Assembly: GCA_023362775.1 (NCBI GenBank)
Contig: JALMGJ010000029.1
Location: 3,190,001 to 3,254,000 of the forward strand
Direction of reading: 5' to 3'
Origin: Charina bottae
Taxonomy: Eukaryota > Chordata > Lepidosauria > Squamata > Charinaidae
Length of the DNA: 64,000 nt
A model generated the notes under the pieces. The model did not search any database. It had not been told where the DNA came from and saw only the letters and a program-made list of their open reading frames with translations. Each line of letters begins with the position of its first letter. The stretch's first letter is position 1. The position numbers and the translations under genes were made by a program. Shown one piece after another: positions 1 to 12,992 of the stretch.

Positions 1-268
1 TCTCCCTCCACCTTTGACGTTAACTGCCCAAGAAAGACCTTCCTGGAAGCTTTGTCTTAGTTTTAAGTCTATGTGGACTAAAAAAAATTCAGGAGTCATG
101 AAAGGATAAATCACATGCAGACTTCTAGGAACAGTAAATTAGGCAGAGTATATTTGTTAATTCTCTTTTATTTTGAATGTGCTCAAAACCTGGCCTGATT
201 TGTTTTGCAACTATTTTTCCTTGAGGCTCAAACTCAATTTTGGATTAAGCTACCTATGGGTTTCCCCC

Positions 269-271
<3 letters not shown>

Positions 272-311
<40 letters not shown>

Positions 312-312
312 A
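272..312. repeat. (CT)n microsatellite
   Basis: About 40 bp of almost pure CT dinucleotide repeat follows a C-run at 262-269, interrupted once by a G near its end. Confidence 0.95.
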
Positions 313-1079
313 CTACAGCACCTATCCATGTTTCACTTTACTGTTGTATGTTTTCTAATAAAATTAATACTATTTTTAACAGATACTATTGGTGTCAGTC
401 TATGTTTTGGGGACTGACTGAAATGAATCAGATGGCCTAAACTTCTGCAGATTGATTATAAATTGCTGCAATTAAACTCTACCCGTGTTTTCAGCTGTTC
501 ATAGAAAGGGAGCAATGTTTTCCTTCCTTGGCTGACCCAAAAGAAAGAAAAGAAAGCAGGGGGGCAATTCAGTGAAAGCAAACACTGCTGTACTAGCCTG
601 TCCCGGTTGGTTGAGTCAGGCCTCTATGGTGAAGGGAAACCTTTACAATGCTTCTACCTTTCTTTATTCCAACCTGAAAGATCTTAGGTCTGAGTCAGTC
701 CATATAGGGTGATTGCCCCATCACTTTGGTTGTGCTGTTTTTGTTCCCTGTCTAGCTCTGCAAAGGTGTGAGAACCCGAGCCAGGCATGGTACTCTGTCA
801 CTGGTGGCTGGAAGAGTCCTCCTTAAGTTGAAAGACTCTTCAGAATGGCGGAGCAGGAAGGTAGATACTGTAAACAATCATCCACCCTCTATGGGTCCTT
901 AGGATGGATGTGCATTGGGTGAAGGCTGGAGATAAAAGGAAATTCAAGCCTCCTCTTCTGAGAGCACAGCATCACAAGAAAGTGTGAAGGCTCAGAGAGC
1001 TGACCTGGTACAAATACCGGAATTTGAGCAGGAGGAGAATATCTGAGTTGAAAGCATTTAGGTAACAGTACAAAGAAGG

Positions 1080-2925
1080 GAAACAACAGTGATATTATTA
1101 CTATAGATTGCCAAGCCAGGCAAAAGTTCTGGATAATGCCTTCCTGAACCAGATTAGGGAACTTTCTGAGATAAAAGACATTGTAATAATGGGAGACAAC
1201 TGCTGAAAAACCAACTCCACCAAGACTGCAAGGACTGAAAAATTCCTCAGTGGTCTTGCAGACTTGTTTCATTTTCCAGAAAGCTGGGGCGGAAAAAGAC
1301 ACATGGGGATCCGAAATCCTAGATCTGATTCCAACCAATAGAAAAGAGATGGTTGAAGAGATAAAAATAGTAGGAATCTTGGGAGGAAATGGCCACATCA
1401 TCTTGAAGATGGTAGGTTGGTAACAGATGATAGAGAGTGCAGACCTCAACTCCTATTTTGCTTCAGTCCTTTCCCCATGGAGAACAGTATTCAAATGGAC
1501 CTAAGCAGAACAATTTGCAGGTGGGGTGCTGGTGGTGAAAATCCAAGATAAACAAAGAGATGTTTAGGAAGAACCTGGCTATCAGAAATGAGTTTAAATA
1601 TCCAGGAACAGACCAATTCCATTTGAATGTCTTCAGTGACTTGCAGATGTCATTCCAGAGCCCATTTCTATGATCTTGGAGAAAACACAGAGAATTGGCA
1701 TAGTACCAAACAACTGGAGTAGGGCAAATGTTATTCCTATCTTTAAATTAAAGGAAAAAAGAGGAGCCAGGTAACTATAAACTGGTCAGCTTAATGTCAG
1801 AATCAGGTAGAACTTTAGAACAGATTATTAAACAGTCAATTTATGACTATGTAGAAAAGAATGCATTGTTGGCAGGAGCCCACATGGGTTTCTCAAAAAC
1901 AAGTCATACCAGACCTTCTTATGCCGGACTTTCTCTAATGTCTTTTTTTCTTTGATATTATTAAACCACTTGAATTAGCCACAGGAATGAGGTGAATATA
2001 TTGTACCCCGACTTCAGCAAACCATTCAACAAAGCTTCCCATGAGATTCTAGGAGAAAAGATGACAAAATGTGGGCTGCCCTATGCTACCAGATACTCAG
2101 CTGGGTGAACACTTGTACCCAATGAAAGTCCATTAGTGGCTCTGCGTCAAGCTGAAAGGAAACACTGAGTGGCATACCGTAGGGCCCCATTCTAGATCCT
2201 GTGCTGCTCAACATATTTTAAGTGATAAGGATGAGGGGATAACAGATTTGTGGATGATGCATATATTGGGAGGGGTAGCAAACATCTTAGGGGACAAAAT
2301 CATGATGCAGGAAGACCTTGACATATTGGAATAAGAGTAGAAACCCACAACATGAATTTCAACAGGAACAAATGCAAAGCCTTAACTTTGGATAAGAAAA
2401 TTCAAAAGTGTGAGTATAGGATGGGTGAGACAATACAGGGTAGCAGTACAAATGAAAAGATCTGTGTCTTGGTGGGTCACAAGCTGAATATTAACCAACA
2501 GGGTGATACAGCTGCAGAAAGATCAAATGAAGTTCTAGGCTGCATTCATAAAGCTGCATTATCAAAACGTCCCTCTGACATCAGCCATAGTTAAGACATC
2601 ACAATTCAGTTCCCACTCCAAGCAACCCTCCACCCGACAGAATGTCAGTGGAAAGAGCAGGTGCTTATCATAGTTCCTGGCAAGCTATGCAGGAATGCCG
2701 AGAGGGAGGATAGCGTCTTGAAGCAATGAAATGCAGGGCCAGCAATCTACACGTGTACAGCATTCAGAGAAGCTTGTCAGACGAACATGCGAGGCTGACA
2801 ATATGACTCTGTTGAGGGTTGCTGAAGTAATGTATTCCTGCATTGGACAAGGGATTGGACTTCTAGGTCCCTTAGAAGGAACCTTTCCAACCCTTCCATA
2901 TTACAGTTCTATGAAATTCTGAACT
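1080..2925 (+). mobile_element. Old CR1/L3-type LINE, sense, decayed
   Basis: The plus strand reads as a heavily mutated CR1 reverse-transcriptase region. Around 1700-1900 one can still read pieces equivalent to the ANVIPIFK, NYRPVSL and HGFxxxKS blocks, broken by stops and frameshifts. The right end at about 2848-2925 carries the typical CR1 tail (ggattggacttctaggtccc, then a near ATTCTATGAAATTCTG end). The left border is uncertain and may lie as far left as 900. An LTR fragment interrupts it at 2551-2800. It is not functional. Confidence 0.8.
2551..2800 (-). mobile_element. Truncated LTR, same family as the solo LTR at 52250
   Basis: In reverse orientation this 250-bp piece aligns along its length with 52250-52500 (TGTCAGCCTCGC start, GCTCTTTCCAC, GGGACGTTTTGATAATGC). 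The TG end lies at 2800. The element stops at the point matching about 52500, so the polyadenylation/3' third is missing. It sits inside the decayed CR1. Confidence 0.75.
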
Positions 2926-3167
2926 ATCTTTCCAGTTCACTCAGAAGCTGTCAGCTATTTTATATGCTACCTATTTCCTGGAATACAGGAATATAGTTTC
3001 TAGGCATGTTCATCCTTGTCTCAGTGGGAGCCTCACTGCTGCACACACATGGATTTAATATTATAGTTCAATCTAGGAAAGAGTTTTTGTAGTTTAACTA
3101 ATTGCTTCTAGGGATGTAAACTGAAAGTTATTAGTTAAGTAAGAGACAGAATGCCTTCAGTGGGAAA

Positions 3168-3379
3168 AATGTCTATGAAGGTTCTCAGTCATCCAGGTGG
3201 AATTGTCTGTAGCTTGAATCATGTCAACTGGATTTCTATTTTCTTAGTGGAAACGTTTCGCCCCTTATCCAAGGAGCTTCTTCAGTCTGAGCAAAGTTGG
3301 TAAGGGAATCCTAAATATGTTTCTAGGTAGCTGTGTGACCTTACACCTGGGGGCATGGTTATATTGAGATGTTAAGATG
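3168..3379 (-). mobile_element. Penelope-like element terminal fragment
   Basis: The fragment contains the motif that on the minus strand reads CTGAAGAAGCTCCTTGGAT...GGAGCGAAACGTTTCC, characteristic of the terminal repeat of Penelope-like elements. It is flanked by a 12-bp direct repeat ttcagtgggaaa (3156-3167 and 3380-3391), taken as the target duplication. The same family recurs at 18072-18888. Confidence 0.75.
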
Positions 3380-4106
3380 TTCAGTGGGAAAGGTGGCTTA
3401 TCCAACTTGTCTTTGTCATCTGGTGCAAACAATTATAGCAAGAGAGTTGCCACCTCTCAGTTAAGGCCCTCTCTCTGGATGGTACAGGCTTCCTTGCTTA
3501 CCTTTGGGTGAGTAGGCAAGTAAAAGCAGACATTAGTCATTGAATTGAAGCAGTCTTTGGAGCCAGGAAGCCCCACTTAAGACAGAAAGCAGGAAAATGT
3601 CTTCTTTGCTCTCAGATTACTCATTAAGGGACATGCACTTTTAGATTGGATGTTTTGGAATGCATTGCTTCTAGTAGATCTCTGCAAGTTTTCATAACAT
3701 TTTGGCTCCTTTTAGTCCCATAAATGTCTTGTGTCTTGATTCCAGGGTGTACACTTTAATATGTCCAATACTCATTTGAGACATGGATTTAGACGCATTG
3801 TTCTTTGGTTCCTGGCCAATTTTTTTGGGTTTGCCTGGGGAGAGGAAGAATCTATGGGAAGTGGAGGGAGGACTTGGCAAGCAGACCTGATGAATGGGAC
3901 CTCTGAGCTAGCATGTAGGATAACTCACCAATTTGTATAATCAAAATATTTGATTAGTTTGAAATACTGATAGTTTTTGAGTAGTCATCAAATTTCTTAG
4001 GATGAAGTGCTTACATTTCTGAGATCTATACAGAATAGAAGATCTCATGCTCTTTGTATATGAATGCCCAAGATGATCCAGCAGAAGTGGAATCATCTAA
4101 AAACTG

Positions 4107-4850
4107 TATTGTCGAAGGCTTTCACGGCCGGAGTTCAATGGCTGTTGTGGGTCTTCCGGGCTGTGTGGCCGTGTTCTGGAAGTTGTGGTTCCTAACGTTT
4201 CGCCAGCATCTGTGGCCAGCATCTTCAGAGGGCAGGAGCACAGATAGAAGCAAAATCTCTGTGCCCAGGTAGAGTGGCAATGTTCTATTTATAGAGCTAA
4301 ATTATAGGAGATTAGGTGGGTTTTTTTTTTTTTGTTGTGTTGAAATGTTAACGAGTGGCTGATGAGCATGATTAGCATGTTCATTGTGAGAAGTATTCCC
4401 ATGACCTGGTGGTTGGACTGAGTTCGTTGACCTTTTGCAGGCTGTGTTTTTCAGGACTGGTAGCCAGGTTTTGCTAATTTTTAAACTTTCTTCTTTTTTA
4501 TTGTAACTGTGCTGGTGTTTGTGAATTTTTCACTGAAAAACACAGCCTGCAAAAGGTCAACGAACTCAGTCCAACCACCAGGTCATGGGAATACTTCTCA
4601 CAATGAACATGCTAATCATGCTCATCAGCCACTCGTTAACATTTCAACACAAAAAAAAAAACAACAACACCCACCTAATCTCCTATAATTTAGCTCTATA
4701 AATAGAACATTGCCACTCTACCTGGGCACAGAGATTTTGCTTCTATCTGTGCTCCTGCCCTCTGAAGATGCTGGCCACAGATGCTGGCGAAACGTTAGGA
4801 ACCACAACTTCCAGAACACGGCCACACAGCCCGGAAGACCCACAACAGCC
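4107..4850. mobile_element. Penelope-like foldback element with inverted arms
   Basis: The left arm (about 4138-4456) is repeated in reverse complement at about 4534-4852, separated by roughly 75 bp. This makes an almost perfect 320-bp foldback. The right arm ends with GCGAAACGTTAGGAACC and a CCCGGAAGACCCACAACAGCC terminus typical of a second Penelope-like family. Flanking direct repeats catctaaaaactg (4094-4106 and 4850-4862) are a 13-bp target duplication. No reverse-transcriptase ORF remains. Confidence 0.8.
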
Positions 4851-6414
4851 ATCTAAAAACTGCTTGAATGTCATGCTATATTTGACTGATTACTAAGGAC
4901 GTCAAAAATGCCATATCCTAGGCGTTCCAGACATAAGATACCATCAAGTATATTGAAAAATTCTCAGAGGATGCTGAGTATTGGAATCTCTTTGTGTAAC
5001 AACATGCAGGGTTGTCATATATAATCTATCACCTCCATTGCTTTCTGCTTCCATACAACAACCTCTGGAAAAATAAATGCAATGCTATGCTGTAATAAAT
5101 GTCTGTTTTTTATGTGTTATTAAATAGACGGCATATGCAAGCAATAAGATATGCAATCATCTCTATGCCTGCCTTATTAATCTTGTACTGTATTTTTCAA
5201 ACCACATTTGGACAAGGATTTATAAGGTACAGTATAATTGTTTTTACAGAGACCATTCCTATGTTAATCCTGCAAAATTGCAATGATTTTCAACTGTTAT
5301 TCTGAGGATTAACCTCATTCTGGTCCTCTTTTCCCCTTAAGATTTCCTGCATCCGATTGGTTTAATTTATTACAGTCAAATAGACCAGCCTACAGAAGTT
5401 TTATTCAAAGATACAGTCAACTTTCTCAAAATCAGAAAAAAACCAAAATGTCCTAAATGTATCTTTAAAATCCTACAAATGTACAGTTCTCCACCAATGT
5501 TATATTAAATCATGCTAACTGACTTTAGACATGCATGACAGGGGATGGCACAAAACTTGCCCTTTGCTGCTGGTGATGCCCAGCTTTGGGACTGATAAAA
5601 ATAAAACACATTCAAATCCTGGTTCCTTGCCTGATCACTTGGATTTCTTAAAAAAAGGGACAACATAGGAGGGCTGTTATGATATCTGCCCGTCAGCAGT
5701 ACTGTAGGTAAAACTTTAAACCAGGCCAGTGTAAAGTCCCAGCAGTATAAAATTATTCTTAGTGACTCCTTTAAGGAACTAAATGGGAATCAAACTTGGG
5801 CCTCTGGAGCTCCACAGTGCAATTTTTTTCTTAAATAGTCTTTTGGCATTTGCAAATCCCCTTGCAATAACACATTCAAAAGAGAAACCATAAAACTGGA
5901 TATTTTTCTCCAGATGGAGTGAATTTTTTGTGTCACATCTAATAATTAACCAATTGGTGCAAAAACAAGTTTTAACCAAATCTTTTAAAAATACAGCTAA
6001 AGCCAAGCCTTTGTTAAGATTAATCCCATCACAATCTGCAGTATCATCTTTGGAACACAACTAGGAACTGCAAAACTAGATCACAATTCCTATTTGCAGC
6101 CTGTATAGCAACTGAGTTAATAACTTCTCCTCAAAAACCCTTTAAGACAGCAGAACACAGGACACACTTCTTGTAAAGAAGAATCTAAAAATGGCAACTG
6201 CACTACTTTGAGCACACTCAACAGAGTACATTGCATATGCCTTCCCTGCTGGCATAGCTTGAAAGAGTACCTCCAGATTCATTTGGATTTCTATCAATTC
6301 TGAAGATGTTTTTTTCTCCCCTCAAAAACAGCAACTTCTATTTTTGGTCATTAACAGACAGCTGTTCAGCCTTACAACTTGCAGCAAACATCTGTAGAGT
6401 TCTTATAAAGGAAC

Positions 6415-7680
6415 CATAATACCACAGAATGGAAGGTTCCTTAGAGGTCAACTAGTCCAGCCTCCCAAGTGCAGGAGTCCAGGATCCACTGGATCATCTC
6501 TGACAGATAAACATCCAGCCTGTTTGAAGACTCTAGTGAAACTCAACTCAGCGTTTCATGTGGCAACCTGTTCTGACAGCTTGCACAGTTAGGAAGTTTC
6601 TCCTGATATCTAGCCTGAACCTCCTTCCTTATAATTTCAACCCTCTGGGGCAACAGAAAATAAGCAGGGTTGTCCTCTTTTGTATGACAACCCTTCAGAT
6701 ATTTGAACACTGCTACTTCCTCTCAGTCATCTCTTCGGTAAGCTTAACATGCCTAGATCCTTTAACTGTTCCTCATGGGGCTTAGTTTCCAGACCCTCAC
6801 TATCTTGGTAGCCCTTTTCTGAACTTGCTCCAATTTATTACTGTCTCTTTTTAACTGTAGTGCCCAGAACTGGACGCAGTACTCAACCTCAATTCAAGGT
6901 AGAATAGAATGGAACAATTACTTCCAATGATCTATGGTCTCCATGGTCCTGTTAATGCACCACAACATATGCATTTGCTTTTTGGGCAGTTATATCACAC
7001 TGCTGGCTCATGTTCTTGCTACAAGAACCCCAAGATTCTTTCCCTATGTACTGCTGCCCAGTCAGGTCTGCTCCATCCTATACATGTGTCTTACATGTAT
7101 CCTCCCCACATGCAGAACTTCACATTTCTCCTTGGTAAATTCTATCCTATCAGCTTACTATTCAAGTTTTCCTTGAGTTTTTTTGAATATTTTGTCTGTC
7201 TTCTAAAATATTAGCTCTCAGAATTGTGTCATCTGAAAACTATCCTAACTGTCTCATCTAAGTCACCAATAAAAATATTGAACATCACAGGATGCAGAAC
7301 AGAGCACTGCAGCACTCTTCTTGACATTTCCCTCCAAGCTTAAGTGAAGCCATTATCAAGAATGTTGGGGGTCCGATCAGCCAAATGTGAGTCCATCTTA
7401 CAGTAGCACCACCTAGCCCATGTTTTACTCTTTTATTAAACAGAATATTGTGAGAGACCTTTACTAGAGTCCAGGTACAGCATTCTCCTGATCTACTAAA
7501 CTAGTAACTCTATCAAAGAAGATTAGTCTGGCACAATTTGTTGTGACAAATCCATGCTGGCTCTTGATAACTTTAGCATGTCTCTCCAAGTGCTTAGAAC
7601 CATACTGTTAATCATCTGAGGACCTTGCCTAGTATAGCTGTCATTCCGACTAAGTTTACAGAGAGGAGGGCAAATCATCC
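6415..7680 (-). mobile_element. CR1 LINE 3' part, antisense
   Basis: The sequence begins with the inverted CR1 tail (ccacagaatggaaggttcct) and continues through the conserved blocks for the CR1 3' end (cagcctgttctgacagc region) into degraded reverse-transcriptase sequence. One block resembles the complement of GTCTGGCATGATTTGTTCTT (near 7529-7548). Stops and indels are throughout; it is an old copy. Confidence 0.8.
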
Positions 7681-8082
7681 AGATACAGCAAAACATGTTT
7701 GTCTCCCACATCTAACCCATGACAACATTATTCTGCACATAATGTAATACATGAGCTACAGTGATCAACATACTGGAAGTGCCAATCCAATTACTTTAAT
7801 AACCTGAAATGCTAAAACATCATAAATCTGAGTTTGCAGATTACTCAATTCTTTGAGCAAATTGGCTAGAGTTATGCCATCCCAAGAGCTAGAAGCATAT
7901 TTAAGAGGAGATCTCAAGAGAGGGCAAGTGTCCAAATGTCTTATGAGTCACCAGGTCTTTGTGGTGATTGCAAATACATTTATCACTTCTGACATCCACT
8001 TGCATCAAATGGTTTTGGTGCTGTTACAATTCTGTAACAAAAATAATTCATTTTTAACACAATTAACAGCTATTATTGTATG

Positions 8083-8180
8083 AGAGCCAGTTGGTGTAGT
8101 GGTTAAAGGTGCAAGATTAGGAGTGAGGAAACCTGAGTTCAGGTCCTGCCTTAGGCATGGAAGGCAGTTGTGAGACTTTG
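8083..8180 (+). mobile_element. Sauria-type tRNA-derived SINE, 5' fragment
   Basis: The fragment shows the head gagccagttggtgtagtggt and the degenerate B-box region gagttcaggtcctgccttag. Only the first 100 bp or so is recognisable. Confidence 0.8.
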
Positions 8181-9277
8181 GTTTAAATTTGGAAGTTGAA
8201 TAAATTATGGAATTATATATGTTCATCTTAGATTTTATACACCAAGTCATCAAATGTGAATGGCTATGACAATCTGATTTTTGCTTTCCAACTTACATCT
8301 AACTAGTGCTCTCTCTGGTTTGTAAAGAGAGAGCTGTCCTTTTCAGTCACTTTTTCTTTCTCCCTTGTTATTTTTCTTAATAAAAAGAAATAATAACCTC
8401 CCACTAATAAATAGTATTGTTGAAGAATAAAATCACCTATGAAAAGATTGACTGCATTGTATGCTTGAAGATGTATGTTCCAGCAGACATAATTACAACG
8501 TCTTCCTTGACAAGTTACAATTACTCTATAGAATACGATTTTAAAGAAGCCTATAGATTTTCCAGCCCCCTTTTAAGAACGTATAAATGGTTCCCTTCTG
8601 AACAATACAAATGTGGCTTATGCAGTAAAATATATATTTTAGTGGACTCTAGGCATATTGTATTAGAGATTTGTTTCTGATTCAGAGGTCATATGAATAC
8701 TTGTATGCATTGTATTGGATTTAAACTTACATTTTAAAATGAATTACAGATGGAATTTAGAGCTGACATTTGATAACGCCCTCATAATAATCATAGTTAA
8801 AGTGGCCTGGAAGACACACCTCTAAAAAGTTTAACCATATTACTCAAAAGTCTGTTTGGGTTTGGTTTTTTTTGTCCTCCTGCCTGAAAAAAAAGTCTGC
8901 TTATTCAAATTCTGACAAACAATTATCAGTAATTACATTCTGTTCTGGTAAAAACAGAGACAAATTTCAGTATTATGTTTCTTATGCCAGTTGGTTATTT
9001 CTTTGTACTGTACCATCAATTACCAAAATAATTAAAATGAGTGCTGTATCTCAAGATAGAACCACAGAGAGTGACTTACAGGTTCCCGGAGATTGTTTCT
9101 TGGTGTGACCAGATTGCTACAGATGATAGTAACTGTCCCAGCATCCCCAGGCCTCAGATCTATTCTGGTCCCCTCTTCATAGAGCTGTATCATATAAACC
9201 TCTCCCTCAGCAAATCCAGGGAAGTTTCATTAAAACACACCATATCAGATCAATTAGCAGTGGAGTACTACATGATT

Positions 9278-9612
9278 ATAGGGGCATGGTGGCTCAGCGG
9301 GTAAGACGCCAGGCTTGTCGATCGGAAGATCGCAAGTTCGGAGGTTCGAATCCCTAGCCCCGCATGATGGAGTGAGCTCCCGCACTAGCCCCAGCTCTTG
9401 CTAACCTAGAAATTTGAAAGCATGCAAATGCAAGTAGATGAATAGGTACCACTTAGGTGGGTAGGTAACAGCGTTCCGCGTGCATCATGCTGGCCACATG
9501 ACAGTGGAAGTGTCTTCGGACAATGCTGGCTCTTCGGCCACCAAACGGAGATGAGCACTGGCTCCTAGAGTCCGACAAGACTGCACAAATGTGCGGGGGG
9601 AACCTTTACCTT
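9278..9612 (+). mobile_element. Full-length tRNA-derived SINE (Squam-like)
   Basis: A pol III A box (tggctcagcgggtaagacgc) and a perfect B box (ggttcgaatcc) mark the tRNA-like head. The tail runs cctagagtccgacaagact to a ccttTaccttt end. A 12-bp target duplication tactacatgatt flanks it (9266-9277 and 9613-9624). Family naming is from memory; the tRNA-derived nature is directly visible. Relatives lie at 18889, 40733, 50023 and 58640. Confidence 0.9.
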
Positions 9613-10469
9613 TACTACATGATTGACATGGCATGAACTAGCATCACCTCTAGATTGGGTTTACTAGTAGGGGAGTGAGTTAGAATGAGGGACAGTTAGC
9701 AACCATCCACCACCATTATTCCTCTGATGTCAGCTCATCCCCAAACCACTCTTCCTCCTTCCTGTGACCCTGAGAATAATGGGAGTTCAGCTCTCTCAGC
9801 CAGGCACATATTGTTTCTACCCCAAAGAACTCACAAAAAGTGCTAACAAATAACATTGCAACCTGTCAACAAAGGAATATGGTTGTTGAACACCTAGGTG
9901 TAATGGGCTGTGAGAATAACCTGAGGAAGAGGAGGAAGAGCTGCAGCCAAGGCAATGGTCAGGTTAGAGAAATCTCAGCCCAAAAGCAGGAATGGAATTT
10001 GAGAAAGTGTCTCAGACTGGATCCTCCCTAGTTCTGTTTAGGATGAAGACAGGGAGGGGAGAGGAACATTCAGAGGTGCAAGATTCTGTTACAGTAACCC
10101 TATAATAAAAGTAGTTTTAGTGTTTAAGTCTGGTCTACCTCAAAGAGTTGACTGACATCAGGACAACCTTCTCCAAATTTACTTCTTTTAGTATGTTGGT
10201 TTACTAATGGTTCTGCTGCTGTGAGTAATGGCATAGACAGAACTAACACATCCTCCACTTCTCTTTTTGGTATGTCCTGAGTTGCTCTGTTGATGCTGGT
10301 CTTTGTACTGGGAAGAAAGTTCTCATTCTCTACATACTTATGCCTGCCCTGATCTTGTTCATTTTTAGGACTATGTGAAATTTTGATTTGAAGCTTCAGT
10401 TCAAAGGCAATTTCATAACGTTATCATTCTTTCAAACTGAAACTTCGAACTTCAATTTGATGTGGTAAA

Positions 10470-11420
10470 TCAAATTAATTGATTGATTGATAGATTAAGT
10501 ACCATCAAATCTATTTCAACTCTTAGCAACCACATAGATAGATTCTCTCCAGAATGATCAGTCTTCAACTTGGCCTCAGTGGTGCATTTATTGCTGCTGT
10601 AATCGAATCCATCCACCTTGCCGCTGGCCATCCTCGTCCTCTTTTTCCTTCCACCCTTCCAATAATTATGGACTCCTCAAAGGAACTCGGTCTCCTTGTG
10701 ATGTGTCCAAATGTGACAGAGCCTGGTCATTAGTACTTCAAGTTAGAATTCCAGCTTGAATCTATGATTCACTTATTTTCCTAGCTGTCCATGGTTTCCT
10801 TAAAAGTCTTCTCCAGCACCAAAGTTCAAATGTGTTGGCAGTCTTCTTATGCTGCTTCTTCCAAGTCCATCTTTTGCAATCGTTGGGTTTTACAGGAAAA
10901 AAAAATTGCCTGAAAAATTCTAATTTTTGTTGGTATTATCACGGTATTTAAATATCTTTCCCAAGGCCTTCATTGCAGCCTTACCAAGTGCTCAACTGTG
11001 GTGTATTTTTTGACCAATGGATCTTTGACTATTGCTGATCTATCCTAAAAGGCAGAGACTATTTCCCACTTCAATGTCTTCATTATCAAAGTACTTTATT
11101 TTGGTCATTGACCAGAGATGAATAACATAACAAAATGTCTGCATTATTAGCTTTGATGGTCCTTGCTGAACCTATTGTCATTGATTTAGTCTTCTTTAAG
11201 TTTAATTGTAGTCCCATTTCACACTACAGCAATTTGACTTTCAGTACTAGGGCTTGCATTCTTGGCTATCAGGGAAGGGTCATCAGTATATAACACAGGT
11301 TATTGAAGTTTCTTCATCCATTTTTAAATCATGCTCATCTTCTTACAGTCCAGCTTCACTTAATATATGTTCTGGGATGGATTATGCAGCCTAGTATTAT
11401 TTCTTTGCCAATTTTTGGCC
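10470..11420 (-). mobile_element. Decayed RTE-type LINE, antisense
   Basis: The segment opens with gattgattgatagattaagt and the phrase atctatttcaactcttagca, which belong to a non-BovB RTE lineage found in reptiles. It contains antisense counterparts of the C-terminal reverse-transcriptase region (e.g. cttctccagcaccaaagttc). It has many stops and is old. Confidence 0.7.
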
Positions 11421-12881
11421 TGATGAATATTGGTAATTTGCAAGAATTTTGGAATACAAAGCTGGAACATCTATTATGACAAATCAATGCTCATTTGTGT
11501 TTTAAGTACATTTAAATATGTTTCTTACAATCTCATGTTTATTGGATGCTTCAAAACAGTGTCAACGGTATTCAATGCCTCAGAACAGTGTCAACCTTTT
11601 GATGCTGGAAATATATTTGAGGTACTATTATACATATGATTTGAATTTGGTGTATGGTTGTCCTGTTTTGGTCAATTACTGACATGATTGTTAATATGAT
11701 TTTTGGAAGAAAAATAAAGCTTACAGATGTTAATGCAACATTTATGTATCAAAAATTTGTAATTTATTATTTATGAAGAACTTTAGACATATCAAGCTTG
11801 GATTGTAGCAGAAATGATAATTCTGCATGGTCAACAAGAAATTACCACTTGGGACTTAGTTTTTGATGAAATGTATACACTCTTGAATAAGCTGATATTT
11901 ATCAATTAAATGGAAAGACTGATAAACAGGATTCTGTGTGGGCAAGGTTTAATTTGTTTTGCATATTAATTTGATGGGGGTGTTTGTTTGGAGGTATTTC
12001 TCTATGTTTAATATTGTTTTGTATTTTGTTGTAGTTCTTATTTCATTTTTCTTTTTTTCGTTTTTTTATTGTGAAGCAATAAAAATAAATAAAGGAGACT
12101 GTATAGTCAACAGACCCTGAAAAGATTTTTGAACTACAACTGAAAAGACCCTTCCCACAGGCCAACATTTGTTTTAAAACCTAATCTATTGAAACAAATT
12201 GAATAGCTGGATCACAATTATCTTTTTCTGCCACAGCAGAGTTTCATATTTTCCCCCAGAAGTTTCTCATCTATCCTGTTTTAACAGTTGTCACTGATGT
12301 CAGTGGGAGGAGTAGGAAGGAGATGGAAGATAGAAGTGGTGGCTGAAACAGAAGATAAATCAAACAAAACACTCACATATTCTAGATAGGGGGAAAGTGG
12401 GTAAAATGAGAGGCTGTGGCCTCTTAGCCAAGCAAGTGCCTGCTTTGTTGATTCAAGGATACCGTGAATTTATGTTGGTGTACCTTCTCCCTGGACTAAG
12501 ATTGCATGTTACCACTGAGCCATTCTCCCTTTGAAATGCAAATGTTTTCAATATTCAACCATATGAAGAGTTTATTATGAAGTGCCAACTGTGTTTTCTT
12601 TAGATAGCAGGCTGCTATTAATTTTATTGCAATGGAATATTTTATTGCCATGGAATATCCAACTGTCTTCTTAACAAATTTAAAACAACTGTCAAATCTT
12701 TCACTGTCTAATCATTGTGGGAAAAGACAACCAACAGCATTTGTCAGTTTTTTCATTGTTGAAAAGACACTCTGCTTTGAGACCCCATCACCAAAAAGCT
12801 ACATCATATTACTGCAAACTTTATTTTGCTTCTTATATAACTTGTAACTGTGGTAGAAAAACATCACATTGTTGCAACCTG

Positions 12882-12992
12882 CAGGGGTGTTTGCTGGGTG
12901 TGGTAAAAAAAAGTCAACATGGAGGCAGAGCTTTGAACGCACTGTTGGGTTGCCGTTTTGATTTTTTTGACTATGCCCTGCGGACATCCCTG
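12882..12992. mobile_element. hAT-type MITE
   Basis: The ends are caggggtgtttgc and gcggacatccctg, roughly inverted. Target duplications are gcaacctg/acaacctg (12874-12881 and 12993-13000, 7 of 8 identical). The internal sequence contains inverted gtcaacatgg / ccgttttgat arms. Confidence 0.75.

Noticed and set aside
889..1449. 186-codon minus-strand open frame
   Set aside because: It is antisense to a decayed CR1 and has no protein similarity that I recognise.
9278..9612. Possible tRNA gene from intact A and B boxes
   Set aside because: The cloverleaf is not complete, the sequence runs on as a SINE with a target duplication, and four relatives occur in the window.
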